Source of the DNA: Otatea glauca
Taxonomy: Eukaryota; Streptophyta; Magnoliopsida; Poales; Poaceae
Reading direction: 5' to 3'
DNA length: 64,000 nucleotides
Assembly (NCBI GenBank): GCA_036346275.1
Contig: CM070713.1
Location: 54,989,567 to 55,053,566 of the forward strand
Shown: positions 1-12,216 of the stretch, piece by piece
Layout of the letters: each line of letters begins with the position of its first letter
Position numbering within the stretch: the stretch's first letter is position 1
Program-made: the position numbers and the translations under genes
The notes under the pieces: model-generated
The model's database searches: none
Told to the model about the DNA's origin: nothing
Seen by the model: the letters and a program-made list of their open reading frames with translations, nothing else

Positions 1-111
1 TGCAGGTGCTTCGGTCGGTAGTGGGCTGGGAGCGGCCTGTTGGGCTTGAGCTGTGCTTGAGGCCGCCGGCTCGTCGCGGGCCGTTAAGTACCCTGTTATA
101 AGTATTCGTCA
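1..111 (-). repeat. 3' LTR of the Tat gypsy, terminal 111 bp
   Basis: Positions 1-111 match about 12970-13089, including the shared stretch running through taccctgttataagtat and ending at a TG/CA-type terminus (tattcgtca here, tatgcgtca at 13081-13089). The rest of this LTR is off the left edge. Confidence 0.85.
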
Positions 112-1019
112 AGAGTCCCGAACCCCAGCGATTTGGCAGATTCGGTTGGGGGTTGAGCTTGGATGAGAATGGTGACTAGGCCCGAGTGGTCGGTCCGACC
201 GATTAGGTCAAACGATTTCTGCCAGGTGTACCCCGACGCATCCGACGGCTGCCCTGGAATTTGGCCTGGGGCATTCGAGCCGCCGGGGGCTTTGAATCAC
301 CTCGTTGTACGCACAAGACGGCAGCGCGCCTCGCCGCTCGTCTTACGGATCGCCGGGTTACGTGAAGGGCGCTTCGTTTTCGACGCTTGCATTTGTTTTG
401 GAGACGTTTAATCTCCCTCCGTCCGGGTATATAAGGACACTACGGCTTGCTTGAGTGATAGACCTTTAGACGAGGATCCTTTCTTTTGCTCCTTGAAATG
501 GCTTCGGGGCACCTTCTAGTCTTCGGCTTTGGTGATGATGTCGCGGTAGAAGAAGAAGATCCTTTGGCCGAAGCTTTAATGAGTATCGACCAGCGACGGC
601 GAACTCCGGAGGAAGAAGTCAGTAGCCCATGATCTTTGCTGCCGTCGACCAGCCTTGCTCGAGGTCGTCCCGAGGCTCGAGGTAGCAAGGGGGGCCCTTC
701 TAGAGGCGATGGCGTGAGGGCACCGTATGTAGTCGATCGCGAGCTGCGTCGATGTCATTTGAACGGCGGGAAGCGCGTCGGCCGTCTGATTCAGCGGCTG
801 CGCGGGTCGTCCGTTGACCAGGCAAGGGTCTACCAGCATGCCGTCGGTGCCACCGATGTCGCACGGATGTTGAAGAGGCTTTGGCGTGGATAAAGTCTAG
901 TCGTAGTGTAGCGTAGCTATTCTTGTGTCCCTTGGGGACTGTATGTAAAGTTTGAGCCTGTTGGCCTATAATGAAATCTCCTTTTTCTTTATGAATGTCT
1001 TCGTGATGAGTTTGCTTCG
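112..1019. other. Tat element 3' untranslated internal DNA
   Basis: No supportable coding sequence. A plus-strand TATA-like site (gtatataagg) lies near 429-438. The expected polypurine tract next to the LTR at 112-130 is poor (mixed purines, minus strand), which fits decay. Confidence 0.4.
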
Positions 1020-1965
1020 GTTGAGTTGTCCGAGTTGCTCGTTTAACGTCGTAGCTGGACCGTGCCTCGGTCGGCAGGGACGACCGCGATGCCTCTGCGC
1101 GAGGTTCGGGTGTCCGAGTGCTCGTTTAACGTCGTAGCTCGACCGTGCCTCGGTCGGCAGGGACGACCGCGATGCCTCGCGCGAGGTTCGTGTGTCGAGT
1201 GCTCGTTTAACGTCGAGGCGGGCGGTGCCTTGGTCGGCGTGGGGCGACCTCGATGCCTCGCGCGAGGTTGGGTGTCCGAGTGCTCGCTTAACGTCGTGAG
1301 CCGGACGGTGCCTTGGTCGGCAGGACGACGCGATGCCTCTCGCGCGAGGTTGGTGTCCGAGTGCTCGTTAACGTCGAGCCGGACGGTGCCTTGGTCGGCG
1401 GGGGGCACCGCGATGCCTCTGCGCGAGGTTGGGTGTCCGAGTGCTCGTTTAGCGTCAGTGGTGGGCGGTGCCTTGGTGGCGGGGGCGGCTGCGATGCCTC
1501 GCGCGAGGTTCGGGTGTCCGAGTGCTCGTTTAACGTCGTGGCTGGACCGTGCCTTGGTCGGCGGGGGACGACCGCGATGCCTCTGCGCGAGGTTGGGTGT
1601 CCGAGTGCTCGCTTAACGTCGTGCTGGACCGTGCCTTGGTCGGCGGGGGCGACCGCGATGCCTCTCGCGAGGTTCCGTGTCCGAGTGCTCGTTTAACGTC
1701 GTGGCTGGACCGTGCCTTGGTGGCGAGGACGGCCGGATGCCCCCGCGCGGGGTTGGTGTCCGAGTGCTCGTTTAACGTCGTGGCTCGGCCGTGCCTCGAT
1801 CGGTAAGGACGACGCGATGCTCTGCGCGAGGTCGGTGTCCGAGTGCTCATTTAACGTCGTAGCTGGACCGTGCCTTGGTGGCAGGGCGACCGGATGCCCT
1901 GCGCGGGGTTCGGTGTCCGAGTGCCGTTTAACGTCGTGGCGGGCGTGGGCTCGTTTTCGTCGTAG
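1020..1965. repeat. Tandem array, ~82-bp unit, about 12 copies
   Basis: The anchor gagtgctcg recurs about every 79-84 bp (near 1115, 1197, 1279, 1361, 1440, 1519, 1602, 1685, 1760, 1840). Each unit holds gtttaacgtcgt, then a ggaccgtgcc / ggtcggc segment, then gatgcctc and gcgcgagg. Units differ by small indels. Long open frames on both strands across it are by-products of the GC-rich repeat. Arrays of this kind are common in the 3' region of Tat elements. Confidence 0.9.
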
Positions 1966-4900
1966 GCGGGCGTGGGGCATCCATCCCGAGTCCTCGTCGG
2001 CGAGGGTAGGCTGCGAGAGGAGTGGCGCCGCCTATCCCACACGTATACCCCATCCGCGGTGTGGGACACGGAGGGTGAGCGGCGCGCGTTTACCCGCGTT
2101 GGTTTGAATGCCGTTCTTGTGGAGCTTATAACGGGTAGTCGAGTGGGTCTGGGAGGTCCGCCTAAGGGGGACCCTTCAGAGCGACGGTCCCAGTAGGGTG
2201 TCTGGCCTGCTGTGGGGCGACCCATAAGAAACCTTTCTTTACTCAATCCGTATGGGCCTGGGTCGTCGCCAACCCGTGGCATACCGCCATCGCTCATCGA
2301 TGAGCTCCGGGAGAGTGTGAAGTATGGTCTCGGGCCAGTAGAGGTGATTGGGTTGTCGGCCGACCTAACCGAGGGCCCACCGTGGGGCTCACCTCATACT
2401 TGCCCCTCGCTCAGAGTTTCGCTGGGGCGGCCTTATGCCCATCTAGTGGGGTAGGCCTTTTGAACCTGGCTTTTAGTGGGCCCCGGCGTAAAGCCACGAG
2501 GCTTTGCCATTTCGGGCCGCGGCGGCCGATGGGCTCTCGCCGCGCCGAGCAACCGTCCCGGCCTCAAAGCGGAGACCGAGAGGTTTACAGGCGCACTACC
2601 CGGGCGGCGTCTTTATAGCTCTGCCGTTTTGTCGATTAAATCTTGAGTGGAATTGGAAACCGGAGTTACGGTGGCGTGACAGACGAGGTGGGCCGCGACA
2701 CTTCGCTCGAGTGCTGTTCGGTCGGCCTTTGCTCGTCTTCTATATATCTGTCTTTGGGCGCTTTGAGTAGTCACGCTTGCTTGCCTTCCTTGCCTCCGTC
2801 CCTAAGACAAAAGGAACAACAAAGCGCCAAGAAAAAACTCGGCCTTCTCTTCTCCTCGCCTTTCAGTCACCTCTTTCGCAAGGATGTCGTGGCGGATTGC
2901 TCTGCCAGGCCAGCCCGCCGCTCGGCTTAGTGAAGGGCTTCCTCCTGCGCAAGATCTCTCGGTTGGAGGTGCGGCGGGAGGCTGCCGCCTCGCGGGGGCG
3001 ACAAGGTCGTGGTGCTAGCCTCGTTCTTGCGCGGCCCGGCTTGTGCACCCGTCGTCAGGGGCTGCTCTTCCACTACAAGGCGGAGGAGCACCATCTTAAC
3101 CGCATAGCGAGGTCCTCCACATCGCCATATTCATCACGCTCTGCAGCTTTCTGAGAATCGAGCCGCGTTGGTATTTGGAGGCATTTCTTCCAAGCGAGGC
3201 TCGAAAGGACAAGCCAGCGGGCCTTGGGCGCCATTGGTGGCTGGCCCTCGGCCAGTCGGCCCGAGCACGGAGTATCTCGAGTCAAGCTGCCATCGTCCAA
3301 CAAGGGATGGTGCTACGAGTGGTTCTATGCTCGGAGCGTCGGGGCAGCGCCCGCTCTTCACCGACAAACTTCCGTGGCGGGAGGAGTGGAAGCTGAGGCG
3401 GCAGAAGCGAGAGAAGAATAAGGTGGCTCGATCGTAGAAGCGGTCAGGGGCCCTAAGAGGCAGAGGCTCACCGGGGCGTGGTCGTGCGTGCCTTCATGAG
3501 GATGCGCGTGCAACCTCTTGCGCATGAGCCGCCCCTGTTCCGATCTGAGGGCATCAGGCCGGATGAGGATGGCGGAGCCGGTGGCCGTGAAGGAGGTCGA
3601 AGCCGGTGGCGCCCTCATGGGAGGAAGTGCTACGGGCGGCGGGCGGCCACGGAGCCATTCTCGGCGCGCCCGCCCTCCAAATCTGTAGGTCGGCGGACTT
3701 CTTCCGCCTCTCTTTTCTTTGCGTTTAACGCTGTTACGACCAGTGTTTTTATCTTCTAGGGGCTCTTGGGCATGTCCTCCACGGCGCTGCTCGGGAGATA
3801 AGGAGGCGAGCGGCGGCGAGCGAAGGTCCTGAGCTCGACTCCTCCGCTTGAAGCGAAAGGAGGAGAGGAGGAAGAAGGAGAAGGAGGCCTTGGCGAGGGC
3901 GGCGGTGGTGGCGTGTCTGAGGCCCGCTGGCGTAGGTGCAACCTCCCCACAACGGCGGAAAGCACCCGATCCACGCATCTGTGGGTTCCCTTCGACCCGG
4001 GCCGGCCGGCGGTCGGGCGTGGACTGCCGGGCGGCGCCCACAGCTCGCGGCCAGGGGCCTCGGGCGGAGGTGACCGCCTGATCGCCGTCATCGTCGCGCC
4101 ACGGAGCGGGCGGGGGAAGCGGCGGCGGATCCGCCTCGGAGGGCCCGCGAAGAGGCGCGCTGCGCGCGCCCGCTCGGCTTCGATAAGTACTCTTTTTCTT
4201 TTGTTCAAACATTTTTGCAAAGAAAGCCGCCGAACGCTTTTAAGTGTTTGCGGCGTGCGGCGCCTACTCTGAGTGTGACCGTGGCGCGTCTGTGCGGTTC
4301 GCAGAGGGCAGCGCGCGAGGTTCGAGCGCCCGATCGTGGTCTTGTGGCGGCGGCGCGCCTGCCCGCGAGGCCGAGGCTGGCGAGAGCTCCGGCGCCTCAA
4401 TTGGGGACACGCCGTCGGCGTGATCATCCTCACGGAGGAAGAGACGGCAAGGCGGCCGCGGTCGTGCGGTGGGACGGCAGTGCAGTATCGACCCCGACGC
4501 CCACAGGAGGTGCGGCCGAGAGTCCATGCAGCGCAGTCGCCGAGGATCCTCGAGGACAGTTCCACCATCGTTGCGATGGTGCTGCGGGACGGTAGCGCCC
4601 GCCCGGCAGACGACCGAGGCCCGCTGGGAGTGGCCCTTGAGTCGGGAGTCGGTGGGCGGAGCAGAAGAAGCGAGTGGGTCGCTCTTGACAAGAAGGCGCT
4701 CTGGGCCAGAAAGCGAGAGATGGAGCGGTCAGAAAGGGCGACTCTTGCTCTAGAATCTTCGGTAGTACTGGGCCGCGATAACTAGAAGTCCGGCCGATCG
4801 ACAGTAAGTTGATGAAAAAAACCCAACTTGTAAAATTCGGCGCACTCGCCGTGAGACTAGCGGATAGTCCGCATCTTGCAACATCTGCGGGCTTGCTCGT

Positions 4901-5980
4901 AGAAGCAAAGCGAAGCTGCGGTGCTCGGACAGGCCGGTGAGCGGTTGCCGTGGAAAAGTGCGACGGCCTTGCGCCTGAGCTGCGCTTAGCTCAAGAGACG
5001 CCAGCGTGAGGCGGTCGGAGGCGCGAAGGTCCGCCAAAGGCCGGAGGGGCCACTGCGCTCTCTTCGATGGCGCTGAGGCCATCCCGAGGCGAAGGTGGCG
5101 GGCTCGAGTCCTCCACTGGCGAGTCACGGCGCCGAGGCGCGCCGCCACCGCGAGAGAGCGGCGCAGCGCGAGCAACCCGTCTGCGGAGCGAGACCGGGCT
5201 CGGAAGGGCCTTGGCGAGTCCGCTCCAAGCGGGAGGCCGCTCGGAAGGACTGACCTCCTTGAGGACATCCTACGAGGCGGTCGGGCAAGAAGTCGACAAC
5301 GTGGCGAACTCTGCGGCGTGTAAGTCTCAACTTCTTTTGATTACTGTGGCGCTATTCGTAAGTCGCGATCATCGGCGCCGTTGCCATCTGAGTGTGAGAA
5401 GAACTTGGGCCTCGCCGTTGAGGAGCGGAAGGGCGCCTTGCAAGCCGTGGCGGCCGGTCCGCAGCGCGGGCGCGCTCTGGCGGAAGATTGCCGAAGAGGT
5501 CGGGCAGGCGCCACAGGCTGGAGGCCCTTCGCAAGGTCGGCGGGGCGTATCGCGCGGGTCCTTGGAGCAGCGATGGCGGGCCCAGCGCTTTGGCGCCCTC
5601 GCTAGCCCGAGTCTGCGGTGCTCGTCGAGAGGCGGTGATTGTGGGTCTGGCGCTTGGAGCTTTCTGTGTTGGTCAACACCATCTCGCCTCTGATGGAATT
5701 GACCTCGCGGTGGTGGCGGCGGCGTCGCCGAGAACGGACCGACGAGAGATCGGCGAGTTGAGCTCTTGAGTCGAACGCCGCGCTTCGAGAGATTGCCGCC
5801 ATGTCTACCGCGCAGTCGCCTCGATGAAGAATAATGCAGTTAGATTTATCCTCCTTTCTAATTGTAAAGACTATTATGCTCGTAAACAATCTTAAGGTTA
5901 ACAAGTTCGGTCGCCTCTTGCCCCTTTGTGTTTTTGGTGAGCGTTTGACCGGCCATAGCCTTAAGGACCGCAAAGGTCAC
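1966..5980. other. Tat element long 3' region; possible antisense transcription unit
   Basis: About 4 kb of GC-rich DNA between the tandem array and integrase. Several long open frames on both strands overlap one another, and none shows a domain I recognise. On the plus strand (opposite to pol) a TATA box lies at about 2741 and the ATG at 2883 opens a 42-codon frame. Further plus-strand pieces near 5000-5600 are rich in Arg, Ala and Glu and could be a frame-broken coiled-coil protein. Known: Grande-type elements carry an antisense gene in this position. Assigning that role here is inference. Indels prevent a single reading frame. Confidence 0.4.
2738..2885 (+). promoter_or_regulatory. Candidate antisense TATA promoter and leader in the Tat 3' region
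   Basis: ctatatatctg at about 2740-2750 is followed by a pyrimidine-rich stretch and an ATG at 2883 in the context caaggATGtc. The spacing of about 30 bp to a plausible start and about 110 bp of leader fits a plant pol II promoter. It points opposite to gag-pol. No transcript evidence is available. Confidence 0.35.
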
Positions 5981-6065
5981 TTATCGTGGAGTCGGGTTGC
6001 CGAGGAGGGCTAAGAGGATAGGAATCTTGGTTACCTGCCAGATTATCTGCCGGTGAGGATAGGAG

Positions 6066-6410
6066 TGTTCCGACCCGACAAAAGATCGCTCCACTTGGGC
6101 ATTTCCTTCTTCGCGAAGTGCGAACCATAGCGGTGGGCGCAGGCCATAGCACTCGGGTCGAGAGGATTACCGCTCGGGAGGACCTCGTGACCATCGGGTC
6201 ACCGACCAAGACGGCGTGAGTTAGCCGAGTTTGCGCGGGAGAGTGTTCCCAACTGACCAAGGTCACTCCGCTCCGGGCACTTCCTTCTTCCAAAGCGTTA
6301 CTTAGCAACCATAGCCGCGGGCGTAGGCCGTAATGCTTGGGTCGAGAGGGTTACGCTCGGGATGGACCTTGTGATCGGTCGGGTCAACGACCGTATGGCG
6401 CCGGCCGAGG
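6066..6410. repeat. Direct duplication, ~175-bp unit, two diverged copies
   Basis: Two neighbouring segments, 6066-6240 and 6241-6410, share gagtgttcc, then cacttccttctt, then cgtaggcc- or cgcaggcc-type and gggtcgagag blocks, followed by ctcgggaggacct or ctcgggatggacc. This lies just 3' of integrase on the element strand and is not coding. Confidence 0.65.
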
Positions 6411-6649
6411 CGGCTTGAGCGGGCGCCAAAGGCAGCCCGGCGTCGCATGGCGACAGTGCTCGGAAGGGTAAGGTAAAGAACTTGCGGAAAAGAAAGAGTT
6501 TAGGGATAGAATCGCCTTAACTTTTCTATGTTCCAAGCGTTCGAAGGATCACGGCCGTCGGCGTTCTTGAGTCGAAGGTGCGGTCGGAGAACCTCTACGA
6601 CGGTGAAGGGCCTTCGAGCGGCGATAGCTTGTGCTTGTCTTTCTTTGGT

Positions 6650-7570
6650 TTGGACGTGCGAGGACTAGGTCGCTAAGCGAAGGATCGCCCTCGAACTGGG
6701 CGGGTGTGGTAGCGCCGCAGAGCTTGTTGATACTTGGCTGATCGCGGGATAGCCCGTCATGCGCCTCATCGAAAGTGGTCGATGGCGTCTTGTTGCGGCG
6801 AGCCGAGCCTCATCGAGCTTGCGATCTTGGGGCGCCATACTCGGTGCATTGGCAAGGCGCTTCGGCCGAACACCATGAAGAGCAGTGTAAACCCGGTCGC
6901 TCGGGTGGCGTGGTCCGCGAGCTCCGAGAGGCGGAGGCGGCTCGGCCACCGCCGCCGCGAAGTGCTTGAGCCGGAAGATCCGCGGCAGGTCCTTGAAGGA
7001 TCATGCGTTCGCGCGTTCGACACGGCCGTTAGTCGCGGATGGGCCACGGCCCAATCAAGCGAATGTTGAAGTCGTCGGAGACGAGAACTCCTTCCTGTGA
7101 ACTGCGTTCGTTGTCGGTGATAATAGAGTTTGGGACTCGAACCAGAAAAAGCGATGTCGCGGAAGAAGATGGTGCTTGTGCGGCGTGGCGCTCCACGATC
7201 GGCAGCCTCTATCCACTTGGTGAATTTATTCACCGCGACTAGAAGATGAGTAAAGCCCCGGCGCTTTCTTGAAGGGCCCGACCCGGATCGAGTGCCCAAG
7301 CGCAAGCGGCCAAGTGATGGGGATCGTGCGCAAGGCTGGTGGCGGATGTGTGCAGGGCAAAGAATTGGCACCCTTCGCGGTGCGCACGATGCTGCTTCGG
7401 CGTCGGACCGCGGTCGGCCAATAAAACCTTGTCGAAGGCCTTTCCTACGAGGGATCGAGTGCGGCATGGTGGCGCGGACCCGCCATGGATGTCGAGCAGC
7501 AGATTGCTTCCCTTGGTGGCGAGCACCTCTAGAGGACCCGGAGGACTCCTCTTGTAAAGTCTGGGCCGAC
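6650..7570 (-). pseudogene. Tat gypsy integrase, frameshifted
   Basis: Integrase inserts the cDNA into the genome. Seen: the minus-strand peptide LLVAVNKFTKWIEA at about 7205-7245, a hallmark of the gypsy integrase core just after the first catalytic Asp. Downstream peptides match the following strand (Thr-Gln-Phe-Thr-Gly near 7110) and the region around the catalytic Glu (LDWAVAHPR near 7040). Remnants of the N-terminal zinc-binding region (Cys/His-rich) lie at about 7350-7480. The frame changes several times, so no full-length protein is possible. It follows RNase H in element order. Confidence 0.75.
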
Positions 7571-7829
7571 TAGGGCAATTTTGCCCGCCGGCGGCGCCGG
7601 ACCTCGGTCGGGTCGGGGCGACCCGTCAGTCAAGCGGTTGATGAAGAGCTTCCTCGGTCGGATTCGGTGCTAGTACGCTGCGGTTCGACCGCCAAGTCTC
7701 GCGGCCGACGGCGGTCGGGTGACCGTGCTAGGTGAATCGGAGACAGCTCGACCACCGAGTCGGTGGATGGAAGGTTGCAGAAGTCGTGACGAAGATCCGG
7801 TGGGGCGCCCTCTCTGGAGGCAAGATTGG

Positions 7830-8172
7830 CTAGATGTCAGCCTCACCGTTGTGGCGTTTGTAGCCGTGGTGGAGCTCAAAACCTTTGAACTTCCTCGAGC
7901 TTGCGCACTTCGAAGCGATGCAGCGACCATACGGGCGTCTGGGGCTCGAAGCCTTCATGACCTGGTCGACGACAAGCTTGGAGTCAGCGGACGCAGAGTC
8001 GAAAGCGCCGAGGTCGCGGCGATCCGGAGACCATTGGCGAGCCTCGTGCCGGCGATGTTGTTGGTCGCGTCGAAGAGCAACTTTGATGGCGTATTGAAGT
8101 TTGTTCCCGAGTTGGGAGATGATGGCGACTCCGCGCGCGCGCGTTCTTGGTGTAGGACCCATCAAAGTACAT
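7830..8172 (-). pseudogene. Tat gypsy RNase H, frameshifted
   Basis: RNase H degrades the RNA strand of the RNA:DNA hybrid during reverse transcription. Seen: YFDGSYTKN at about 8150-8172 carries the first catalytic Asp. Then, in another frame, SQLGNKLQYAIK, and later DSKLVVDQVMK with the third-Asp region, and FKGFELHH close to the end. At least two frame changes are needed to read it through. It lies between RT and integrase. Confidence 0.75.
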
Positions 8173-8449
8173 TGTCGATGCTCGGGTCTTGATTACCGGT
8201 GGCGCTGGGCCAGTCCACTCGGTGTGCGAGTCGGCGAGAACTGCGACTTGATCATGTCAGGGCGTATGTTATCGTGGCGGTGAGCTCGGCGCCCGCTTGG
8301 CTATCCTTCAGTGTCGTGATTGTGGGCGATCTCGCCGAGCGGGACGCGGTCACCACGGTGATGGCGTCTGGTGGGAGTAATGGGCGAGCTTTCTCTTGGC
8401 AATGAGCACGCGTGGAAGCTCGCACTGCGGATGCAGAGCCTTGGACTCG

Positions 8450-9800
8450 GAAAGAACCTCTCGATGAAGTAGTGGCCGTTGTACCTTGAGTTCACGGCCT
8501 TCCTCGCTTCGTTCCACCACAAGGGCGCGGCGACTTGAGTAGTGGCGGCGATGTAGAGGAGCGGTTTGCACGGTCGGGCGACGGGACCGGAGGTGAGATA
8601 GGAAGGCCTTGAGCGGTGAGGCTTCTGAGCCTCCGAGTCGGTGAAGTGGTCGGTTCTTGGCGGCTGTGCAAAGCGGCATTCGCTTCGCCAAGCGAGACAC
8701 GAAAGCGGCTCAAAGCGGCAAGGCACCTGTTATCCTCTGGACCCCTTTGAGATTAGGAGCGGGCCCATCCTTGCGACGAGATCTTCTCTGATTGGCCTCG
8801 ATACCTGCGTTCGGAGGCGATGAAGCGGCGGCTTCCTTAGGGACCCGAAGACGCATTTCTCGGGGTTGAGCTTTATCTGGAACCGTCGAAGATTCGAAAG
8901 TTTCTTCAGTCGACAATAAGGTCGTGCGCATTCTTGGTCTTCACGACGATGTCGTCAACATACGCCTCAACGTTGCGGCGATCGGTTGTTGAAGCACGTT
9001 TGCATACATCGGGCGGTATGTAGCGCCGCGTTCTTTAGGCAGCGGCATTGTAGCGTGGCGAGCGGCGTGATGAAGGAAATCGCGAGCTGGTCGAACTCCT
9101 TACTGCGCTATCGGTGGTAGCTTTGGTAGGCATCGAGAAGGAAAAGACCGCACCGCGGTGGAGTCGATGACTTGGTCGATCTGGAGGCAAGAGAGCAGGT
9201 CTTTGGGGCACGCTTTGTTGAGACTCTATAGTCAACACACATTCTCCATTGCCCATTTTCTTTCTTACAAATCTGAGGTTGGCGACCACTCGGGTGGCGG
9301 ACCTCTTTATAAACCCTGCGATCAAAAGCTTGGCGATCTCTCCCTATGATCCTCGCCTCTCCTCGTTGAAGCGGCGCGGCGTTAGGCGGCCGGCTTTGAG
9401 CACGGTCGGATGCTCAGGAGTGCTCGGCGACTTCCTTGGGATTCTGGCATGTCGGAGGACCTCCATGCGAAGAGGCGTCTTTGTTGGCGCGGAGAAGCCG
9501 AGGCCTTTCCTATTTGGCGGGGCGTGGCTCCGACCCTCACGATCTTGGTCGGATCGCGAGGATCGATCGCGACCTTCCGTGTCCTCGGCGGACTTGAAGG
9601 ATCCGCCCGACTTGCTTGGACTCGGGGCGGACTCGGGGCTTCCCTCCCGAGGTTGTCGAGCTCGGCGAGGCGATGACTGCGAGGCAAGCTCTAACGCTCG
9701 CGCTTCGCGATTGTAGGCAAGCTGGAAAGATGATGCCGGTGATGACTCCTCGTGGCGGGCATCTTCGGCGAGGTAGGCGTGGCGGGGCTGCAATGAACTT
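8450..9800 (-). pseudogene. Tat gypsy reverse transcriptase, frameshifted
   Basis: RT copies the element RNA into DNA. Seen: NLRFVRKK at about 9250-9275, the start of the fingers region. A frame-broken stretch follows that corresponds to the usual Cys-Val-Asp-Tyr segment. The catalytic motif YVDD lies at 8951-8962, followed by IVVKTKNAHDL, the standard context in grass gypsy elements. No single ORF spans the domain. Confidence 0.8.
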
Positions 9801-9849
9801 GGCGTATACGGCCTCCCAGGATAGCGTGATAGGGCGGGAAATCCACAAC

Positions 9850-10230
9850 CTCAAAGTGAGGGTCTCGGTGCGGAAATTCCCGGTTCCCCAAAGGTGGCGG
9901 TCGTCGACTGCCCGAGCGGATGGCTCTTGGCGGGGATGGCCGTGGAAAGGAGCCTTGCTCGGTCGGAGACTCGGCGAGAATCCCCATGGCGTCGGCGTCT
10001 CCGTGAGGATGTTGAGGCGTGCCGCCATCCATGAGCACCTTGGTGAGCACTTCTTCCCCCGATGGGGTCGACCACGTGAGTATCTTCGGCCGGGGATGTG
10101 GTCGGGTGATCGGCCCGTCGAAGGTGGCAAGGAACTCGACCACCGGAGTATTGAGGGCGACTAGTGGCGGTGTAGACCTCACGGTGGCGGTTTGAGCCGG
10201 CGGCATGGCGTAGCGCCCGATCGCCAAAGA
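9850..10230 (-). pseudogene. Tat gypsy aspartic protease, frameshifted
   Basis: The protease cleaves the Gag-Pol polyprotein. Seen: LTKVLMDGG at about 10030-10065, where Asp-Gly-Gly stands at the catalytic position as usual for this lineage. Downstream in shifted frames come TFGEPG, then RTETLT and the EVVDFP / AKFIA segments, which close the domain. Two frame changes interrupt it. Confidence 0.65.
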
Positions 10231-11882
10231 TCATGAAGCGGCCGTCGGGTTCGGGAACTCGTCGTCGCCTTTCTCCGCGGCCCGTGGGGCGTGGTAGCTC
10301 TTTCCTTTGCCCGCGATGTCGTGAGGCGCGAGAAAGAAATGCCTCGAGACCGCGATCCGGTACTTATGTTTGATAGGGAACCGTGGTTGACGCGGCTGTC
10401 CATCAATTTCTCGAAAGTGGTCGGTAGCGACGGTCGATCGCACCAGCGCTTGGCGGCGGATCGGCGATGGCGACCGCAGACTTCGCGGATCTGTTTTCCA
10501 TGCGCTTAAGCAGCCGGAGTGGTCGGAAGGGATCCGATTTGGGCCGCCGGACCCTTGCTGGGCCTTTCCTCCGCCGAAGATGGCCCCTGACCTCCTCTCG
10601 CGGGCGTGGTTGATGGCGATGTCGAGAGCTCCTTGGTAGTCTGGGCTTGAGGCGGCCCGGCTTGTGCACGAGGGCCTTGCGGGAGTGCCGTAGATGAATG
10701 CTCCCACGACATCGGCGTCGGAGATGTCGGGGAGCTCGTTACGTGGCGGAAAACGCGGATTTAATCGAAGGTTTCCTGGCTGCTGCTTGCGACCTTGAGT
10801 CAGGAGTTGTCGGGCGCTTGTAAGTGCCACGGAAGTTGCGACGAAGAGGTCTTCAAGTCGGTCCAGTTCTGATAGTTTTGGCGGGCAAGTACCGAGCCAA
10901 GCTCGTCTGCGAGTCGCAAGGTAGATGGGAAAGTCTTGGATGATGAAGAGATCATCCGTCGCTCCCCGCCCGACATCTTGGCCGGTAGTCTTCAACGGAC
11001 ACACAGGTTCGTGGCCCCTGATGTACTTAGCGATGTTGGTGGCGCCCGAATCCGGCGGGAAAATCCGCTGGCGGATCCCCAGCGGCCCGTGGTCCGGGAC
11101 CATCGGGGCTTGGGCTGCGGTGGTGGCGCCCGCCGTCACAATACGTGAGTGGGCGGCCTCCTCCGTCGCCTTTCTCGCGCCTCGAGGTGGCCTTGAGCGT
11201 CTGTGAGCCTTGAGGCTCGAGGTGGCGCCTCGAGGCCTTTGGTGGCGCGAGTCTTGAGCTGGGGTGGTTCGTGGTGTGGCGCCGCCTTCCGGACCTAGCC
11301 GGCCGGCTGCGTGTGCGGGCCAGTGTGGCGGTGGCGCCAGGCGGTAGGAGCAGCTTGCATGTGTTACCTGACCCGCCGCTCCACCCGGCCCGGAGGTTCG
11401 ATGCGTGTCTTTGGCCTCCGGTCGGCCGGCTCGGAAGGCCTCGAGCGACATCGCATCCGCGCCACGTTACGGCTTGCATGGGGAAGAAGCGGGCGCGTCG
11501 GTTCTTCGCCGACTTGTGGTGTACACATCGCGCGTTCGCGCGCGTTGCCGGGCACCTGCTGGGTCTCGGGCTCATCTGCTCCGAGTTGCTGGGTGGTCGA
11601 GCTGACCGCCGCTTATCGGCTCTTGTGGCTGTCATTTTGGAGTTCGACACGGCGAGCTTGAGAGCGTTCAGCATGCTTGCGCTGGTATTCCTCCTCCTGC
11701 GCTGTAGTGCGCCGGATGGGGGCCCCCGTAACCGCGGAGGTTACGATTAAATCGACTGTGCCCGCCATGTTGCACTCTCGAGAGTGCCGCCCGCGGGCAG
11801 GGTACTCCGTGTCGGAGCTGGAGTCGTGGCTGGAAGAGTCTTCCAGCAGCTTGTGGATAGAGGTCGGCATGTAGCCAGCCAT
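10231..11882 (-). pseudogene. Tat gypsy gag, frameshifted
   Basis: Gag is the structural protein of the virus-like particle. I place the start at the minus-strand ATG at 11880-11882 (Met-Ala-Gly-Tyr-Met), before an acidic Ser-rich segment and the RRTTAQEEEYQRKHAER block that typifies Tat Gag N-termini. The frame then breaks. A 406-codon frame (10231-11451) continues with ISDADVVGAFIYG, matching the C-terminal part of the Retrotrans_gag domain. Further indels are clear. It is the first gene after the 5' LTR. Confidence 0.65.
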
Positions 11883-12198
11883 CGCCACAAGTTGTGAGCC
11901 TGCCGGAGGTGACCGCAGTCTGCCCGAGCCTACGGAGCTTCGCCCGAGCGTGTGAGCGCTCCCGGAGCTCGGCTTTGGGACTCGCGAGGCGCCCAGCCGG
12001 AGCTTAGCAATCGTCGGAGATGGCGCCCGAGCTTCGTGTAGCCGGGCCTCGATGTGGCGGGGATGGCGTAAGCCCTCGCCGAGTGGCGGGCAAAGTTGAG
12101 AGGCGGCGGATCGCTCCCAGCGATCATCTTTCATCACGGATGGAAGATGCCATCGGGGAGGCAAGCGGAATCCGGAGATGGTGATGAAAGCGCACGAA
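11883..12198. other. Tat element leader between primer site and gag
   Basis: About 315 bp of leader with no recognisable motif beyond the primer site at its right edge. Confidence 0.4.
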
Positions 12199-12215
12199 GG
12201 CCCCTACGCGCGCCA
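12199..12215 (-). other. Primer-binding site of the Tat gypsy
   Basis: On the minus strand, directly inside the LTR, the sequence reads TGGCGCGCgTAGGGGCC. It resembles the TGGCGCGCC..GGTAGGGG-type primer sites of Tat elements with a short deletion. It confirms that the 12217-13089 LTR is the 5' LTR. Confidence 0.6.
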
Positions 12216-12216
12216 G

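Noticed and set aside
1043..1980. Long overlapping ORFs on both strands across the ~82-bp array
   Set aside because: They follow the repeat period, lack domains and exist because the repeat is GC-rich and free of stops; the array is non-coding.
3358..4691. Minus-strand ORFs of 284 and 311 codons
   Set aside because: Arg/Pro/Ser-rich composition, mutual overlap in different frames with equally long frames on the other strand, no recognisable motif.
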